From: Anadara kagoshimensis
Lineage: Eukaryota; Mollusca; Bivalvia; Arcoida; Arcidae
Assembly (NCBI GenBank): GCA_021292105.1
Contig: CM037871.1
Location: 23,432,057 to 23,496,056, forward strand
Length of the DNA: 64,000 nt
Direction of reading: 5' to 3'
Shown: positions 24,583-36,400 of the stretch, piece by piece
Position numbering within the stretch: the stretch's first letter is position 1
How the letters are laid out: each line of letters opens with the position of its first letter
Notes under the pieces: model-generated
What the model saw: the letters and a program-made list of their open reading frames with translations, nothing else
Told to the model about the DNA's origin: nothing
The model's database searches: none
Translations under genes and position numbers: made by a program

Positions 24583-25171
24583 TCTATTCATACTCCTGTA
24601 ACTCTAGTTTTTTATACATAATTATCTTTTCACAATCGGTTTACCTATGTGAAATTCTAAATCCAAGACAACATCAAACGATTCAGATAGTATATTTACA
24701 GGTGTCATAAAATTACACTATCGGAACACCTGTCAATCAATTTTGTTATTTGTAAGAACACGTCCTGTTGATTAAAAGTACGGGTCTCAATCTAAGGAAT
24801 GTCTAATAAACAAACTTTTTATTAAGGTGGACTAATAATCTGACAATAATTTGCTTAATTATTGGTAGGTGTCATTCAGATGTAAATTCCAATGAATTTA
24901 TCGTGAAATATAGAAAATTTTTTTAGCCAGTACATTATATAAGTTATGTAGATAAATAGTATTCTGTGGGGTCTGCTTACCTAAATGACGTCACTGCACG
25001 GGGTCCCCCAAACCGAGCTTTTTGATTTGGATTAACGGGGGGGTGTATTACAAACTCGCCAATATCTCCCTTATGTCGGCATGGATTTTTATAAAATTTT
25101 TGCATTAAGTCATATTTTAGTATGGAGAATAACATATGTAAAAATCAAAAATCGTTACAGGTACTCTTTAA

Positions 25172-25454
25172 ATTATTTTTGAAGATGTAAGAATAAATTT
25201 ATGATAACAAGGTTTTTGGTTGCATGAGGGCTGTTTGATATGTAATGTGTATTGATCAACAGTGCAATAATGCTTTGCACAGTTTTCTTGATAATGAAAG
25301 GCTTGAATAGCTCTATTCAATACCTTTCCAACAATATAAACAAGTGTCTTCTGCTCTAAATAGTTTTAAAATTAGTCATTTCAATAGAGCCCAGTGTTGT
25401 GAAAATGTTTGGGAAAGGGGTTGGGAATATTGAAGAATTAGAGCTTATATATAA
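25172..25454. other. no gene or recognised repeat
   Basis: AT-rich unique-looking DNA between the TTAA element and the next AGCTCACCTG-family copy. I see no splice-bounded open frame. Confidence 0.5.
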
Positions 25455-27258
25455 GTTCACACAATACTTGAACGAAAGGTTATATGAGCTTATGGCATAG
25501 TGCAGCATGTGCATGTGTGTCTGCATTGTTAACACTTATTTTGTATTTTTCCTCTGAAACTTCCAGACAGATTTCAATGAAACTTGGTCAGATATATGAG
25601 CTGGTGCAATTCAGATTTGTTTATGAGCCGGTGCAATTCAGATTTGTTTGTGGCGTTGCCATGGCTACCATAACTAGGTCAAGGTGACCTAGGAGTGCAA
25701 AAATCTTCTTCTCCGAAACCAATGATAAGAGACAAAATCTGATGTGATAATTGGCTTCTTTAGGGTCTTAATCTATAGTTTGTTGATTTTGTGAAATTTG
25801 GACACAAAATAGGTTACACGTATTTGCGTTTAATTTTGAAAAAATCGTAAAATAGCTTCAAATTTTTACAACTTGACTATTTGACCAGATAATGACATGG
25901 TATTTTCAGTTTTGACATATTCTTGTAAATACCTTCGAAATGGGGTCAAGGTCAATTGTGAAGGTCATGACCTATTATTTTTTTACCTCTGATTTTAATT
26001 ATTACCTTGAAAACTATAAACTTTTTGTCAAAGCATGTATATTAGAATGTTGTAGGTATTGATACAACAATCATTTCGATGTATAGAAAAAGATCATTGG
26101 TTCAAAGTTCAAGGTCACAGATGCAAAACAATACTGAAAAAGTTTTTGTATAGACATTTATATAAGAATATTATTAGTATTGATGCAAGTCATTTTTATA
26201 TATAGATCGAAGTCATAGGTTCAAAGGTCAAGGTCACATATGCGAAAGAATACGGCAATGGTTAATTATCTTGAAACTATTAACTTTTTGTATAGGCATG
26301 TATATAAGAATGTTGAAGGTATTGATACAACAATCATTTTGATGTATAGAAAAAGGTCATGGGTTCAAAGGTCAAGGTCACAGATGCAAAACAATACTGA
26401 AATGGTTTATTATCTCGAAAACTATAAAGTTTTGTGCATTAGAATATTGTTGCTTTTGATGTAACGATCATTTTGATATATAGATTAAGGTCATGGGTTC
26501 AAAGGTCAAGGTCACAGATGCCAAAGAATACTGCAATGGCTATTTATCTTGAAAACTATTAACTTTTTGTATAGGCATGTATATTGAAATGTTTAAGGTA
26601 TTGATACAACAATCATTTTGATGTATAATGTATAGAAAAAAACTCATGTGTTCAATGGTCACAGATGCAAAACAATACCGAAATGGTTAACTATCTCGAA
26701 AACTATTAACTTTTTGTAAACCATGTATATTAGAATATTGTTGGTATTGATGCAAGAATCATTTTTATATATAGATTAAGGTCATGTTTTCAAAGGTCAA
26801 GGTCACATGCAGAAAAATAATGAAATGGTTAATTATCTTGAAAACTATTAACTTTTTGTATAGGCATGTATACAAGAACGTTGTAGCTATTAATACAACA
26901 ATCATTATATGTATAGAAAAAGGTCATGGGTTCAAAGGTCAAGGTCACAGATGCAAAACAATACCCAAATGCTTAATTGTCTCGAAAACTAAACTGTTTG
27001 TAGAGTATGAATATTAGAAGATTAGGTATTGGCCTCACAATTATTGTGATTTATTAATAAAGGTCATACATTCAAGGGTCAAGGTCACAGATTCCAAAAA
27101 ATCCCAAAATGGTCTAGTTTTATTTTCACCATTTTAGCCTCACTCATTACTATTATGAAAGATTTTGACATTGGGCTTTTAGAAATTATGTTTTCTTGAA
27201 ATCTATCACCAAGCCATTATAATCAGGTGAGTGTATCAGGCCCAATGGGCCTCTTGTT
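25455..27258 (+). mobile_element. AGCTCACCTG-family element, copy 7
   Basis: The 5' end is eroded (TTCACACAATACTTGAACGA). The module with CATGGCTACCATAACTAGG matches copies 3 and 5. About eight diverged 145-bp units follow, and the 3' end ATCAGGCCCAATGGGCCTCT then TGTT is clear. Greater divergence between units than in copy 3 suggests an older insertion. Short + frames within it are unit artefacts. Confidence 0.82.
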
Positions 27259-27954
27259 ACTGTTTTGGGAAAGTTTATGGGTCTGATAAGGTATCTTATG
27301 AAACAGTTCGAAGGCATAGAAAGAAATTTCTTACTGGCACAGAGCCCATTAAAGGTGCAACAAAATCTGGCCCACCTGTGGCTGTAACAGGCAAGGCAAT
27401 TGTCTCAAAAGTCAGGAAAATAATTGAAAGTGATGGCAGATAACATGATTCGTAATATTGCCACAACTGTTGGCATATGGCTATCAAGGGTGCATTTTAT
27501 TTTTAAGCCTGTTTGAAAGTACAAAAGATTTCTACCATATCGATCCCGCATTTATTAACAGATGACTTATAATGGGTACAAGTACAAACCGCTCAAAATA
27601 TGTTCCAAATTCAATCAAAGACAATTTTGCAAACATTGTTACTTAATGAAACATGGATTCACTATTTCGTAATTGAAAACAAAAGATGGCTTACTTAACG
27701 CGGTAGAAGGCCTGTAGTTGTCAAAAGAATCATAACTACAAAGAAGGTTCTTTATTGCATATTCTTCTCATTTGATAGTCGTACACATTCGTACACCTGT
27801 GTTGAAGGGCACAAATGTTACAGGCTGGTATTATTGAGATGTAATAAAAGCCCAAGAAATATTAGGTTAAATGACGTCTTGCATCAAGATTTAGGCTTGT
27901 TCTTCTCCTTCAAAAGGCTCCATCACATACATCTGAGCTTTTGAAGCAATTTTT
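27259..27954 (+). pseudogene. mariner-type transposase remnant
   Basis: A Tc1/mariner (IS630) transposase remnant. In one + frame 27271-27440 reads YGSDKVSYETVRRHRKKFL, then GPPVAVTGKAIVSKVRKII, matching the helix-turn-helix and linker region of mariner transposases. Further on, NETWIHYFVIENKRW (about 27645-27690) corresponds to the DETW block with the first catalytic Asp, here Asn. GRRPVVVKRIITTKKVL follows. Several stops and frame changes separate the pieces (for example TAA at 27441), and no terminal repeats are visible. It is flanked directly by copies 7 and 8 of the AGCTCACCTG family, which may have removed its ends. Dead. Confidence 0.82.
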
Positions 27955-29150
27955 AGCTCACCTGGCCAAAGGCCAAGTGAGCTTATGGCATGGTGAGGCG
28001 TGGGTGCATCCGTGTGTCCGTTTAGTAAACTTTAATCTTCTCCTCCGAAACTACTGGGCCAACTGAAACCAAATTTGTCAGGGAAGGTCCTTGACAGAGT
28101 CTAACTATAGTTTGTTCAAATCATGGCGATCGAATATCCAAGATGGCCGCTGTTACTAAAAATAGACAAAACCTAAACACATCTTCTTTTCTTGAACCAC
28201 TCATTGGAGGCAAAAACTGATATGATATTTGGATTCTACATAGTCTTAACCTTTAAGTTTGTTCATTTCATGAAATTTGGTTTAAAAATAGGTTACGCGT
28301 TTTTGCGTTTAATTTTGCAAAAATCGCAAAATATTTTCAACTTGACTATATGACCAGATAATGACATGGGGTTTTCAGTTTTGACATATTGTTGTAATTA
28401 CCTTCAAAATGATGGCAAGGTCAATTATGAAGGTCATGGCCTAATTTGTTACCTTTCTTATATTATTTATTATCTCGAAAACTATAAACTTTTAATATAT
28501 GCATGTATATTAGAATATTGTTGGTATTGATGTATCGATTATTTTGATATATAGATTAAGGTCATTGGTTCAAAGGTCAAGGTCACAGATGTGAAAGAAT
28601 ACTGAAATGGTTCATTATCTTGAAAACTATTAACTTTTTGTAAAGGCATGTATATTAGAATGTTGTAGGTATTAATACAACGATTTTGATGTATAGAAAA
28701 AGGTCATGGGTCCAAAGGTCAAGGTCACAGTAGCAAATCAGTACCAAAATGGTTAATTATCGCGAAAACTATAAACTTTTTATATAGGCATGTATATTAG
28801 AATATTGTTGGTATTGATGTAACTGTCATTTTGATGTATCGAAAAAGGTCATGGGTCCAAAGGTCAAGGTCACAGTAGCAAAACAATACCACAATCGTTA
28901 ATTATCTTAAAAACTATAAACTTTTGTATTGGCAAGTATATTTGAATATTGGTGGTATGATGTAACGATCATTTTGGTGTATAGATTAGGGCCATTGGTT
29001 CGAAAGTCAAGGTCACAGATGCGAGTAGCAAGTTTCATAAATATCTAAATATCCACATCAGAGTTATTGCTCCTTAAATGTAGTATTTATTGTGTTTTTT
29101 GTGCTGTTTACGGCCCAGGTGAGCGGTAGAGGCCCTATTGGGCCTCTTGT
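27955..29150 (+). mobile_element. AGCTCACCTG-family element, copy 8
   Basis: Starts AGCTCACCTGGCCAAAGGCC after a T run and ends CCCAGGTGAGCGGTAGAGGC then CCTATTGGGCCTCTTGT. About four 145-bp units. The 5' module again carries AAGATGGCCGCTGTTACT. Both ends present, no ORF. Confidence 0.86.
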
Positions 29151-29217
29151 ATTGTTAGAAAATCACTTTTAGAAGTCATTGAAGATATGTCAGGCGCACT
29201 TGAAAACAACGAAAATC

Positions 29218-29290
29218 TCAAAATCATTTATATATCAGAAACAGAATTGGGCCAAGGACATTGCCTTGAGGAACTCCGCCCATTACAGTC
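29218..29290 (-). pseudogene. small LINE reverse-transcriptase scrap
   Basis: On the - strand about 29226-29282 reads GGVPQGNVLGPILFLIYK before a stop, which is the RT motif of jockey/CR1-type LINEs. Nothing further upstream or downstream can be aligned, so it is a fragment of at most 100 bp. Confidence 0.65.
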
Positions 29291-30240
29291 TGATGCCGCA
29301 CAACCCTAAAAGAAATGTGCTTTATTCTTTATAAATGCAAGGATATTTTACAATGTGAATCTTTTAATGTGGGAGTAAAAGATAAGCTACATGTAAATGT
29401 AATACAAAACACAGGACGAAAACTTTAAAGCTGTCGTAAAGATAAGGTTTATGTCATCTTTAAGTATTGATGGGGTTTCGTCCTGTAAAAACAGTGAATG
29501 TTTCTAAAATAGTGGATAGTTCAAGTGAAGAGCCTGTTGAATTTCTAAATCAAAAATTGAAATAAGTCTGTGAAGGGAGTTTAATACTTCTGGAATTAAA
29601 TTAAACTATTCAGTATGATGTGAGAACAGTGCAATGAGCTAGAAATGTGAAAATTAACAATTTTCCCATTTTAGTTTATGTTTTGTTTTTCTGTTGCTAT
29701 TGGACAGTGAATGTTAGATACTTTAGCTGTTTCGGATAGGTAATCAGTTCACCTGTAACTGTCCCGTAAGTTAATCTAGTCGCACAGTCTAACTGTCCTT
29801 TCGGTTTGTTAATGTACAGTTGTATCAACTTATTGGACACTTACAGGTGAAAACTTACGAGAAGGCTAGTTAATACACATACAAAGGCAAAGCATGACGT
29901 CATAGCAGTTTTTTAAGGCAATGTAATGATCACAACCTGTTTTAGTCAGACCTTACCGAATTTTTGTTCCTTTTGTAGAATATTTCAGACCAAATCAAAC
30001 TAGAACTATCTCTTGAAGGCCAAACACCCCGTCCCCAACATTGACCTCCTGACCTTGACCTTTGACTTAAGTACATCAATTTGATATGTGACACATCGTT
30101 GCATGTTGGCTTTCATTTACAAGTGCTAAGTTTGATCAAAATCCAATCATATATAGACATGGAAGATATGGAGCAGACACGATATTGGGACGAACAACCA
30201 GACAGACAGACGGACGGACAGACCGAGTGAAAACACGACT
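29290..30240. other. no gene; a GACGGAC-rich repeat near 30000-30230
   Basis: 29290-30000 has no recognised feature. From about 29990 the text TTGACCTCCTGACCTTGACC and, at 30195-30230, CAGACAGACAGACGGACGG resembles a dispersed mollusc-type repeat. No open frame of note. Confidence 0.4.
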
Positions 30241-30254
30241 GATTCCTCAAGTTC

Positions 30255-30715
30255 TGCTTCATATTTAGACTTATACCTGAATTATGACGCACACGAAAGG
30301 CTACATTTGAAACTGTATGACAAACGTGATGACTTCAATTTGTTTATTGTCAACTTTCTTTTTTTATGCAGCAATATACCTGCTTCTCCTGCTTATGGTG
30401 TATTTGTTTCCCAATTAATACGCTATGGTAGAGGTCATCACAGTATTGTTGATAAGTTTGATGTCTCTGTGTCCAGGATTGCCCTGGATATATTTGACGC
30501 CTCATAGTTCCATGTTCCTTTCACGAAATTTTGATTACACACATGGCGGGTGTAGCTAGCTAAACAGGAGGTGGTTATCCTTCCGGAGCACCCAGCCTCA
30601 CTTCCCTGGTGGAAGTTCACGTGTCTAACTTTACTTGTCAGTTCCAAAGTTTTTACTTTGCTTCTGGATTGTGATTCGGACATGGATTAGTATGTTTGTT
30701 TTGGATTCTATATAC
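30255..30715 (+). mobile_element. reverse-transcriptase element fossil, 3' part (copy A)
   Basis: The + frame reads YLDLYLNYDAHERLHLKLYD then KRDDFN, and later SNIPASPAYGVFVSQLIRYG. I have seen this C-terminal segment behind reverse-transcriptase domains in many invertebrate genomes, but I cannot assign the class (non-LTR, Penelope-like or DIRS-like). A 3' tail with AGCTAGCTAAACAGGAGG and ACTTTGCTTCTGGATTGTGA follows to about 30715. The RT core is absent. A broken, partial, fairly young fossil, similar to copies at 37797, 44140 and 52026. Confidence 0.75.
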
Positions 30716-31039
30716 CCCCCCCCCCTAAACTTCGTTTGCGGTGTGTTATAAGTACCGGAGTGGTAAATTAAAACAATAAGCTTTTACAGTTTGGAGGATA
30801 TTTTCAGGAGTAACCAGTTTAGCCAAACCACACATTTAAATGATTTAAAAACTTTTTCAAGTGAATCACTATTTCAATTGGCATCCTTGGTGCAGTGATT
30901 TCGCCATGACAATTTAGTTATTTCATTATGTATCAACTTTGGAGAAGAAGGGAAAATCAGAAATTCCATTGATAACACTCTCCCAATAATTTTGAATTGT
31001 TGATTCCTCGTGAAAGAGATCACATGTTCGACTAGTAAC

Positions 31040-31112
31040 CTAATTTGTCAGTTTCAAAGTTTTCACTTTGCCACTGGATTATAAATCGGACATGGATTAG
31101 TATGTTTGTTCT
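31040..31112 (+). mobile_element. 3' tail fragment of the same reverse-transcriptase element
   Basis: Contains CACTTTGCCACTGGATTATA and GGACATGGATTAGTATGTTT, matching the extreme 3' tail of copy A. Only about 70 bp are left. Confidence 0.7.
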
Positions 31113-32340
31113 TTATGATAACTTACTGTCAGGGCGTACTTTACTATGAGGCAACTGAGACAAACTGCCTCGGTAAAAATCGGATTGTATTTTTATTTTA
31201 CAGAAACACGAAGAAAATAGAAAAGGATTTAAAAAAAACCTAGATTTTAAGGACATATGACACTTCTACTGTTTTGACTCGGTTATAATTGATTCCTATC
31301 TACACCCCTGTAATACTAAATCCATTGAAAAATAAAGGCCTACATATGTTCTGATTTCCTCATAGTTCTTATTGTGTCAATCAATAGCATTGCATTGATT
31401 TATACATGCAGGGGAAAATAGGGTAAGTGGCCAGATTCTGTTAAAAAGATGTTTATTTTTGTAAGAGTTGTCTTCCTTTGGTCATGTTTAACTTTGATGA
31501 ATGGCGCATTTCCGGTACGTCATTTTACAACGCGTTAACAAGGTCAAGAAGCAGAGCTTGGGTGAGTAAGTCTCGAATATTTTCTCATATCTAAGGTTAA
31601 AAATATATTGCTGTTATTAATCCATAGAAATATATGCTTTAATTCTGTATCCCTATCCTGACAAAACTTTCACGCACAAGCTTGAATATCAAATTAGGAA
31701 TACGGCCACGGTACATGCCTTAAACCGTACATACAATGAATATTCGTTTTTTTTTTCAATTAAATACCAGGACTTATTTTTTTATTTCAAAATGACGGAC
31801 AGGTGCCCTGAACCCGCTGAAAAGAAGTTCGATGATTGAGTGTCTCTAACATTTGTCAAGGCCACAATAAGGTACTTTTCAAAATCCCTATGCCGAAAAA
31901 ATTAGATGGCATATCTTTGAATAATACTTAAATGGTGAATTTTGTAACTGAATCGTTTATCTTCAAAATAAATCCACAAATGACGTCACATCCGTTTTAT
32001 ATATTAAATTGTTTCGTGTTTCATGTTCCAATCAATACTGATTTATTGATTAAATTTACCTGTCTTGCTATTAAAATAGCTGCCAAGATCCTTAAAATTG
32101 TTAGAATAAGTTACATTTTGGCTGTTAATTATTAAAATGTTTGTGGTTCTACGTAAAACAGTTATTATCAACGAGTGGCCACTTGCCCAAACTTCATAGG
32201 AAAGGGGCCATGTATGTAGGCCCTGCACCGTGCTTTTTGTGATCAACTTACTTTCATGTTTTTAAATCTTTAAGACTTATTTAAAGAATACTGATTTTAC
32301 AAAACATCTAAAATAAATTACTGAATATACAATTAAGCTC
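31113..32340. other. no gene recognised
   Basis: AT-rich DNA. Short open frames (for example 31932-32135) show no recognisable domain or splice context. Confidence 0.45.
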
Positions 32341-32345
32341 AAGCT

Positions 32346-32349
32346 CTCT

Positions 32350-32381
<32 letters not shown>

Positions 32382-32761
32382 GTTAAACCAAAAAAGACAC
32401 AATGACAACATACCAACTGCTTATTGCAATTAAATGATAAAACATTTATTCATGCTGATTATAAATTTTTATTACAATGATGCATTTAAAATCAGCACAT
32501 TGTCGTCGTATGGTGATTATGAATGTATTACTTTAATAAAAATTCGAAATTAGCACATAATAATGTTAAATTATGCATCAAATATATATTGTCATCCCTC
32601 GATTGATTGGAGATATTCTTCTTGCCAGTCGATGTATTTGATATGTGTGTGTGAGAGAGAGAGAGAGAGTGGGAAGAAAAGTGTCAACCATCAATTAGCA
32701 TCCTTTACATATATAATACCGAGACAAGTCACAAAGCCATTGATTTTATATGACCCTTTTT

Positions 32762-32793
<32 letters not shown>
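32346..32793. repeat. CT/GA microsatellites
   Basis: (CT)n at about 32346-32382, (GA)n at about 32651-32668 and a longer (GA)n at 32764-32793. They lie just 5' of the pogo-like transposase start. Confidence 0.9.
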
Positions 32794-32795
<2 letters not shown>

Positions 32796-32844
32796 AGGTT
32801 GTACAGGGTTAAATGTAATTCGTTTATTTTCTATTTTTAGAAAC

Positions 32845-33118
32845 ATGGTTCGCAAAAAGAAAGACTGGGTACCGAAGCAGGAAAAATGGACAAAAGAATC
32901 CATGGAAAAAGCCGTGAAGGCGGTGAAAGACAATATTGTCGACAAAGAAGGCCAGTGTAGTATTCAATGTCCCACGAACAACTTTACGAAGAAGAATAAA
33001 AACAGGGAAAGTATCAAATCACCCTTCAAAACCAACTGTACTAACATCAAAAGAAGAAGATATCCTTGCACCGTATGTATTGACCAGGAAGAACGTGGAT
33101 TTAGATTACCAATTATAG
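32845..33118 (+). pseudogene. pogo/Tigger-like transposase, N-terminal DNA-binding part
   Basis: Pogo-type transposases (DDE_1 family) bind DNA through a pipsqueak-type helix-turn-helix. An ATG at 32845 opens MVRKKKDWVPKQEKWTKESM and AVKAVKDNIVDKEGQCS. The match then continues in another frame from 32936 as MSTKKASVVFNVPRTTLRRR and SKEEDILAPYVLTRKNVDLD, so one frameshift lies near 32940. An acceptor-like CTATTTTTAG precedes the ATG, so an upstream exon is possible. This is the first of four separated pieces of one transposase (next at 33236, 36824 and 37440). Confidence 0.8.
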
Positions 33119-33121
33119 ATG

Positions 33122-33234
33122 TGTCATATACCATTTTTTGAATTTAATCATAAAATACATTCAAAAAATGTATATTGTCATATACCATTTTTTGAATGTA
33201 TTTTATGATTAAATTCAAAAAATGGTATATGACA
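33122..33234. repeat. perfect snapback palindrome, 49-bp arms
   Basis: The left arm 33122-33170 (starts TGTCATATACCATTTTTTGA) and right arm 33186-33234 are exact inverted copies separated by a 15-base spacer (33171-33185). It interrupts the transposase between LDYQL and the continuation TDVCNLAYQMVEKSKRDHPF. It may be a real local fold-back duplication or an assembly artefact. Confidence 0.92.
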
Positions 33235-33235
33235 G

Positions 33236-34057
33236 ATGTATGTAATCTGGCCTACCAAATGGTAGAGAAATCAAAGCGTGATCACCCATTTGATAAGAAA
33301 AACATAGTGCTGGGTATGATTGGTGGGATGGCTTTAAATACAGGCACCCATTTCTCTCAATAAGGAAACCAGAAGGTCTAAACTCTGCAAGGTTATCGAT
33401 GATGAATCCGTCAGTTGTGACAAAGTATTTTGAAAAAATCTCATGGATTAATTAAATCTTAAAAACAAACCACAACAAATATTTAATTGTGATGAGTCAA
33501 CCGTGCACAATCCATCTAACATTATTGCCAGGAAAGACAAGAGAGGGGTTCATTTTAAAACTAGTGGCGAGAGAGGAGAAAACGAGACAGTTTTATGTTG
33601 CGTTAATACAGAAGCTAGAGTTTTACCACCTATGATCATATTTAAAGATCAAAGAATAAGTCAGGCTTTAATAGCTAATGCCTTACTTGGCACTTTGTTT
33701 GGTTGCAGCATATCTGGATTTATTGATGGCGAGTTATTTTCAAAATGGTTCCAAAACGTTTTCATTCAAAACCTTCCTCCAGCCCGTCCAGTATTACTGA
33801 TTTTGGATGGACATAGTTCGCACATGAATATAGATGTGTTGGAGATGGCTGTAGCAAATCAGGTTGAGATATTTTGTCTTCCACCACATACTACTCATTG
33901 GCTACAACCATTGGATAAATCTGTGTTTTATCTATTGAAGAGATGTTACAATAAGAAATATGGGGAATTAATGAAGAAGAACCCGGGCCAGCAAGTTATA
34001 GAATGGAACAATCTAGAGGATAGTGACGAATTCATTCGGAACATCCTCTGGATGTGA
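33236..34057 (+). pseudogene. pogo/Tigger-like transposase, DDE catalytic core
   Basis: The RNase H-like DDE_1 core cuts and joins transposon ends. Readable in order: VCNLAYQMVEKSKRDHPF, HPFLSIRKPEGLNSARLS, then IFNCDESTVHNPSNI (first Asp), CCVNTEARVLPPMIIFK, LLILDGHSSHMNIDVLEMA (second Asp) and LPPHTTHWLQPLDKSVF (third Asp in QPLD). From 33503 the frame is open for 184 codons. Before that there is a frame change near 33345 and a stop near 33451. Catalytic residues look retained but the gene is not intact. After IRNILWM the similarity stops, because of the insertion stack at 34058-36820. Confidence 0.88.
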
Positions 34058-34710
34058 AATGATAAAGGCGACAACTTTCCCCTTTTTTGCCGCATATATC
34101 AGCACTTTTTAAAAAGTTAAGAAAACTGAGTTTATGGAGTCTAATGCGATCTAGCTATCGAACTTGGTTAGATTTTTGGGAAAACTTCGGATCATATTTA
34201 ATTTTTGGATCAAACATGCAAAAAATGGACTTTTCATCCCAAATTTCTGTTTAACCCACTCCTGCTCAATAACCGTTCATTGTACGAAAAAGTCGTCCAT
34301 TGACTGAAAAAAGTTTAAGATCTTGCGGAAAAAACGGTATTTTTATATTTTTTCTATCTTGTACACAAAATCCACAATAAGTGTTTAAAGTTGACCCTAT
34401 CGCCCAAAATAAAAATTCCGCTACTTAGCGCGTGCAGACTTGTGTGGAAATGAATTTTCTCAAAAAACGCAGTCATTTCTTTAGTTACCAACTTGAAAGT
34501 CGGTCAAAATATATTTTAAAGTATTAAGAAAATAATGGCATTTTTATAATTTTTTATTTTATGTACAAAATTCATAGTAAATGTTTTAATTCAACCCGGT
34601 CTTCCAATACACAAAGTGAGCCAAATTGCACGTGCGATTTCTGCATATCATTATAATTATCCAATCAGACAACGGCATCTCAAGATGCCTTCAACGACAA
34701 GAAGCCATTA
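34058..34710. other. spacer with two degenerate units of about 200 bp
   Basis: 34300-34480 and 34490-34660 share the order ACTGAAAAAAG/CTTGAAAGTCGG, ATTTTTATA-TTTTT, TTGTACACAAAAT/ATGTACAAAATTC and AAGTGTTTAAA/AAATGTTTTAA. Not recognised, non-coding. It separates the transposase core from the next insertion. Confidence 0.4.
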
Positions 34711-36400
34711 GTCAGGGGGCAGATCCCAAAAATGTGACACCCCTAAACTTTTTAGCTCACCTGAGCCAAAAGGCTCAGATGAGCTATTGCTATCTATCAC
34801 CGTCCGTCGTTCGTCGTTCGTCGTCCGTCGTGTGTCGTGCGTCGTGCGTCGTGCGTAAACTTTACATTTTAATCTTCTCTTCCAAAACTACTGAGCCAAA
34901 TTTGATGAAACTTGGTGATTATTATGCCTGGGTACCAGGCTTTCAAAATTGTGTTTTGGGTTTGACCACGCCCAACAATATGGCTGCCGTTACTATAAAT
35001 AGCCAAAAGACAAAAAAAATCTTCTCTGAAACCAAAAGGTGCAGGCAAATTTTGATTAGATTTTTGGATTCAGGAGACCTAGATACATTAAAATTGTGTT
35101 TTTCTTGAAAATTGGACGAAAAATAGGTTACGCGTTTTTTTGGTAAAATTATGTAATTTTTAAAATGAAACATTTATTGTTATAACTTCATAATGGCTGA
35201 AGATAGTTGTATGGAGTTTTCACTGTTGATCTTGTCTTATGATTTTCATTCCGAATGATGTCAAGGTCAAAGGTCAAGGTCATGTCCCAGTTTTTGACTT
35301 TTGATAATCAAAAACAAACATACTTATCCATTTCCGAATCACATGATATTTTTTAAACATTTCTGGTGATAATTACGTAGGCTTTTTGGTTAATTGTAGG
35401 TCATTTTGATATATCGATTAAGGTCATGGGTTGAAAGGTCAAGGTCACAGTCGTACAATTTTACCAAAATAGTTAATTATCTGCAAAACCATGAACTTTT
35501 TGTATAGGCATGTATATTGTAATATTGTAGGTAATGGCCCAATAGTCATTTTGATATATGGATAAAGGTCATGAGATCAAAGGTCAAGGTCTTTTTGATA
35601 TATGATTAAAGGTCATGAGTTCAAAGGTAAAGGTCACAGATGTGAACAAGTTCTGAAATGATTATTTATCTCAAAAACTATAGACTTTTTGTATAGGCGT
35701 GTATATTAGAATATTTTAGGTATTATCCTAACGATTATTTTGATATATGAATCAAGGTTATGGGTTCAAAGGTCAAGGTCACAGATGCAAATGAATACCT
35801 GAATGGTTAATTATCTTGAAAACTATTAACTTTTTGTATATGCATGTATTAAAATATTGTAGGTATTAGCCTAACAACCATTTTGATATATGAATGAAGG
35901 TTATGGGTTCAAAGGTCAAGGTCACAGATTTGAACAAGTTCTGAAATGAATATTTATCTCAAAAACTATAAACAATTTGTATAGGCATGCATATTAGAAT
36001 ATTTAGGTATTATCCTAATCGGGTACCTCTAGGGACATGTGTGGGTGTAAATGGTGACTGTGAGTGAACAGCATCATGAATACGGCTTACGAGTCCAAAA
36101 TTTAAAAATGGAATATGAGGCTAATGATCATTTTGATATATAAATGAAGGTCATGGGTTTAAAGGTCAAGGTATCAGATGCGAATGAATATCTAAATGAT
36201 TATTTATCTCAAAAACCATCAACTTTTTGTATAGGGATGTATATAAGAATATTGGCCTAATTATCATTTTGATATTTGAATGAAGCTCATGGGTTCAAAG
36301 GTCAAGGTCACAGGTGAGTGTTAAGGCCCATGGGCCTCTTGTTGTTAAAAGCAGGAAACATGGTGGATCTTATTGCCCTATATGAACAAAATTATTCTAT
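34711..36400 (+). mobile_element. fragment of the GTCAGGGGGCAGATC TIR element, split by AGCTCACCTG copy 9
   Basis: Starts after TA with GTCAGGGGGCAGATCCCAAA and CCCCTAAACTTTTT. After copy 9 it resumes GTTAAAAGCAGGAAACATGG and TGGATCTTATTGCCCTATATG, then diverges near 36385. The same text is uninterrupted at 42085-42160 and inverted at 45955-46061, so those are empty sites for copy 9. The right half of this element is missing. Confidence 0.85.
34754..36343 (+). mobile_element. AGCTCACCTG-family element, copy 9, with a related empty site
   Basis: Starts AGCTCACCTGAGCCAAAAGG and ends CACAGGTGAGTGTTAAGGCC then CATGGGCCTCTTGTT. The 5' module matches copies 1 and 2. Comparison with 42106-42133 shows insertion inside a run of T (AAACTTTTTTGTTAAAAGC), leaving at most one or two bases duplicated. 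At about 35303-35346 a 40-bp piece matching the 3' tail of the reverse-transcriptase fossil (ATCAAAAACAAACATACTTA) is nested inside. Confidence 0.9.

Larger units (their letters stand above)
23311..25167. mobile_element. 1857-bp TIR element with TTAA target duplication
   Basis: The ends AGAGTACCTGTAACGA and TCGTTACAGGTACTCT are perfect inverted repeats of 16 bp, flanked by TTAA at 23307-23310 and 25168-25171. TTAA duplications point to Kolobok or piggyBac. No transposase frame is visible, so the copy is non-autonomous. It contains a (TAAA)n tract near 23938, a (TTTA)n tract near 24226 and the MITE at 24358-24582. Confidence 0.87.

Noticed and set aside
32563-32840. upstream part of the 192-codon frame leading into the pogo transposase
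   Set aside because: It crosses GA microsatellites and an acceptor-like site; similarity to transposases starts only at the ATG at 32845.
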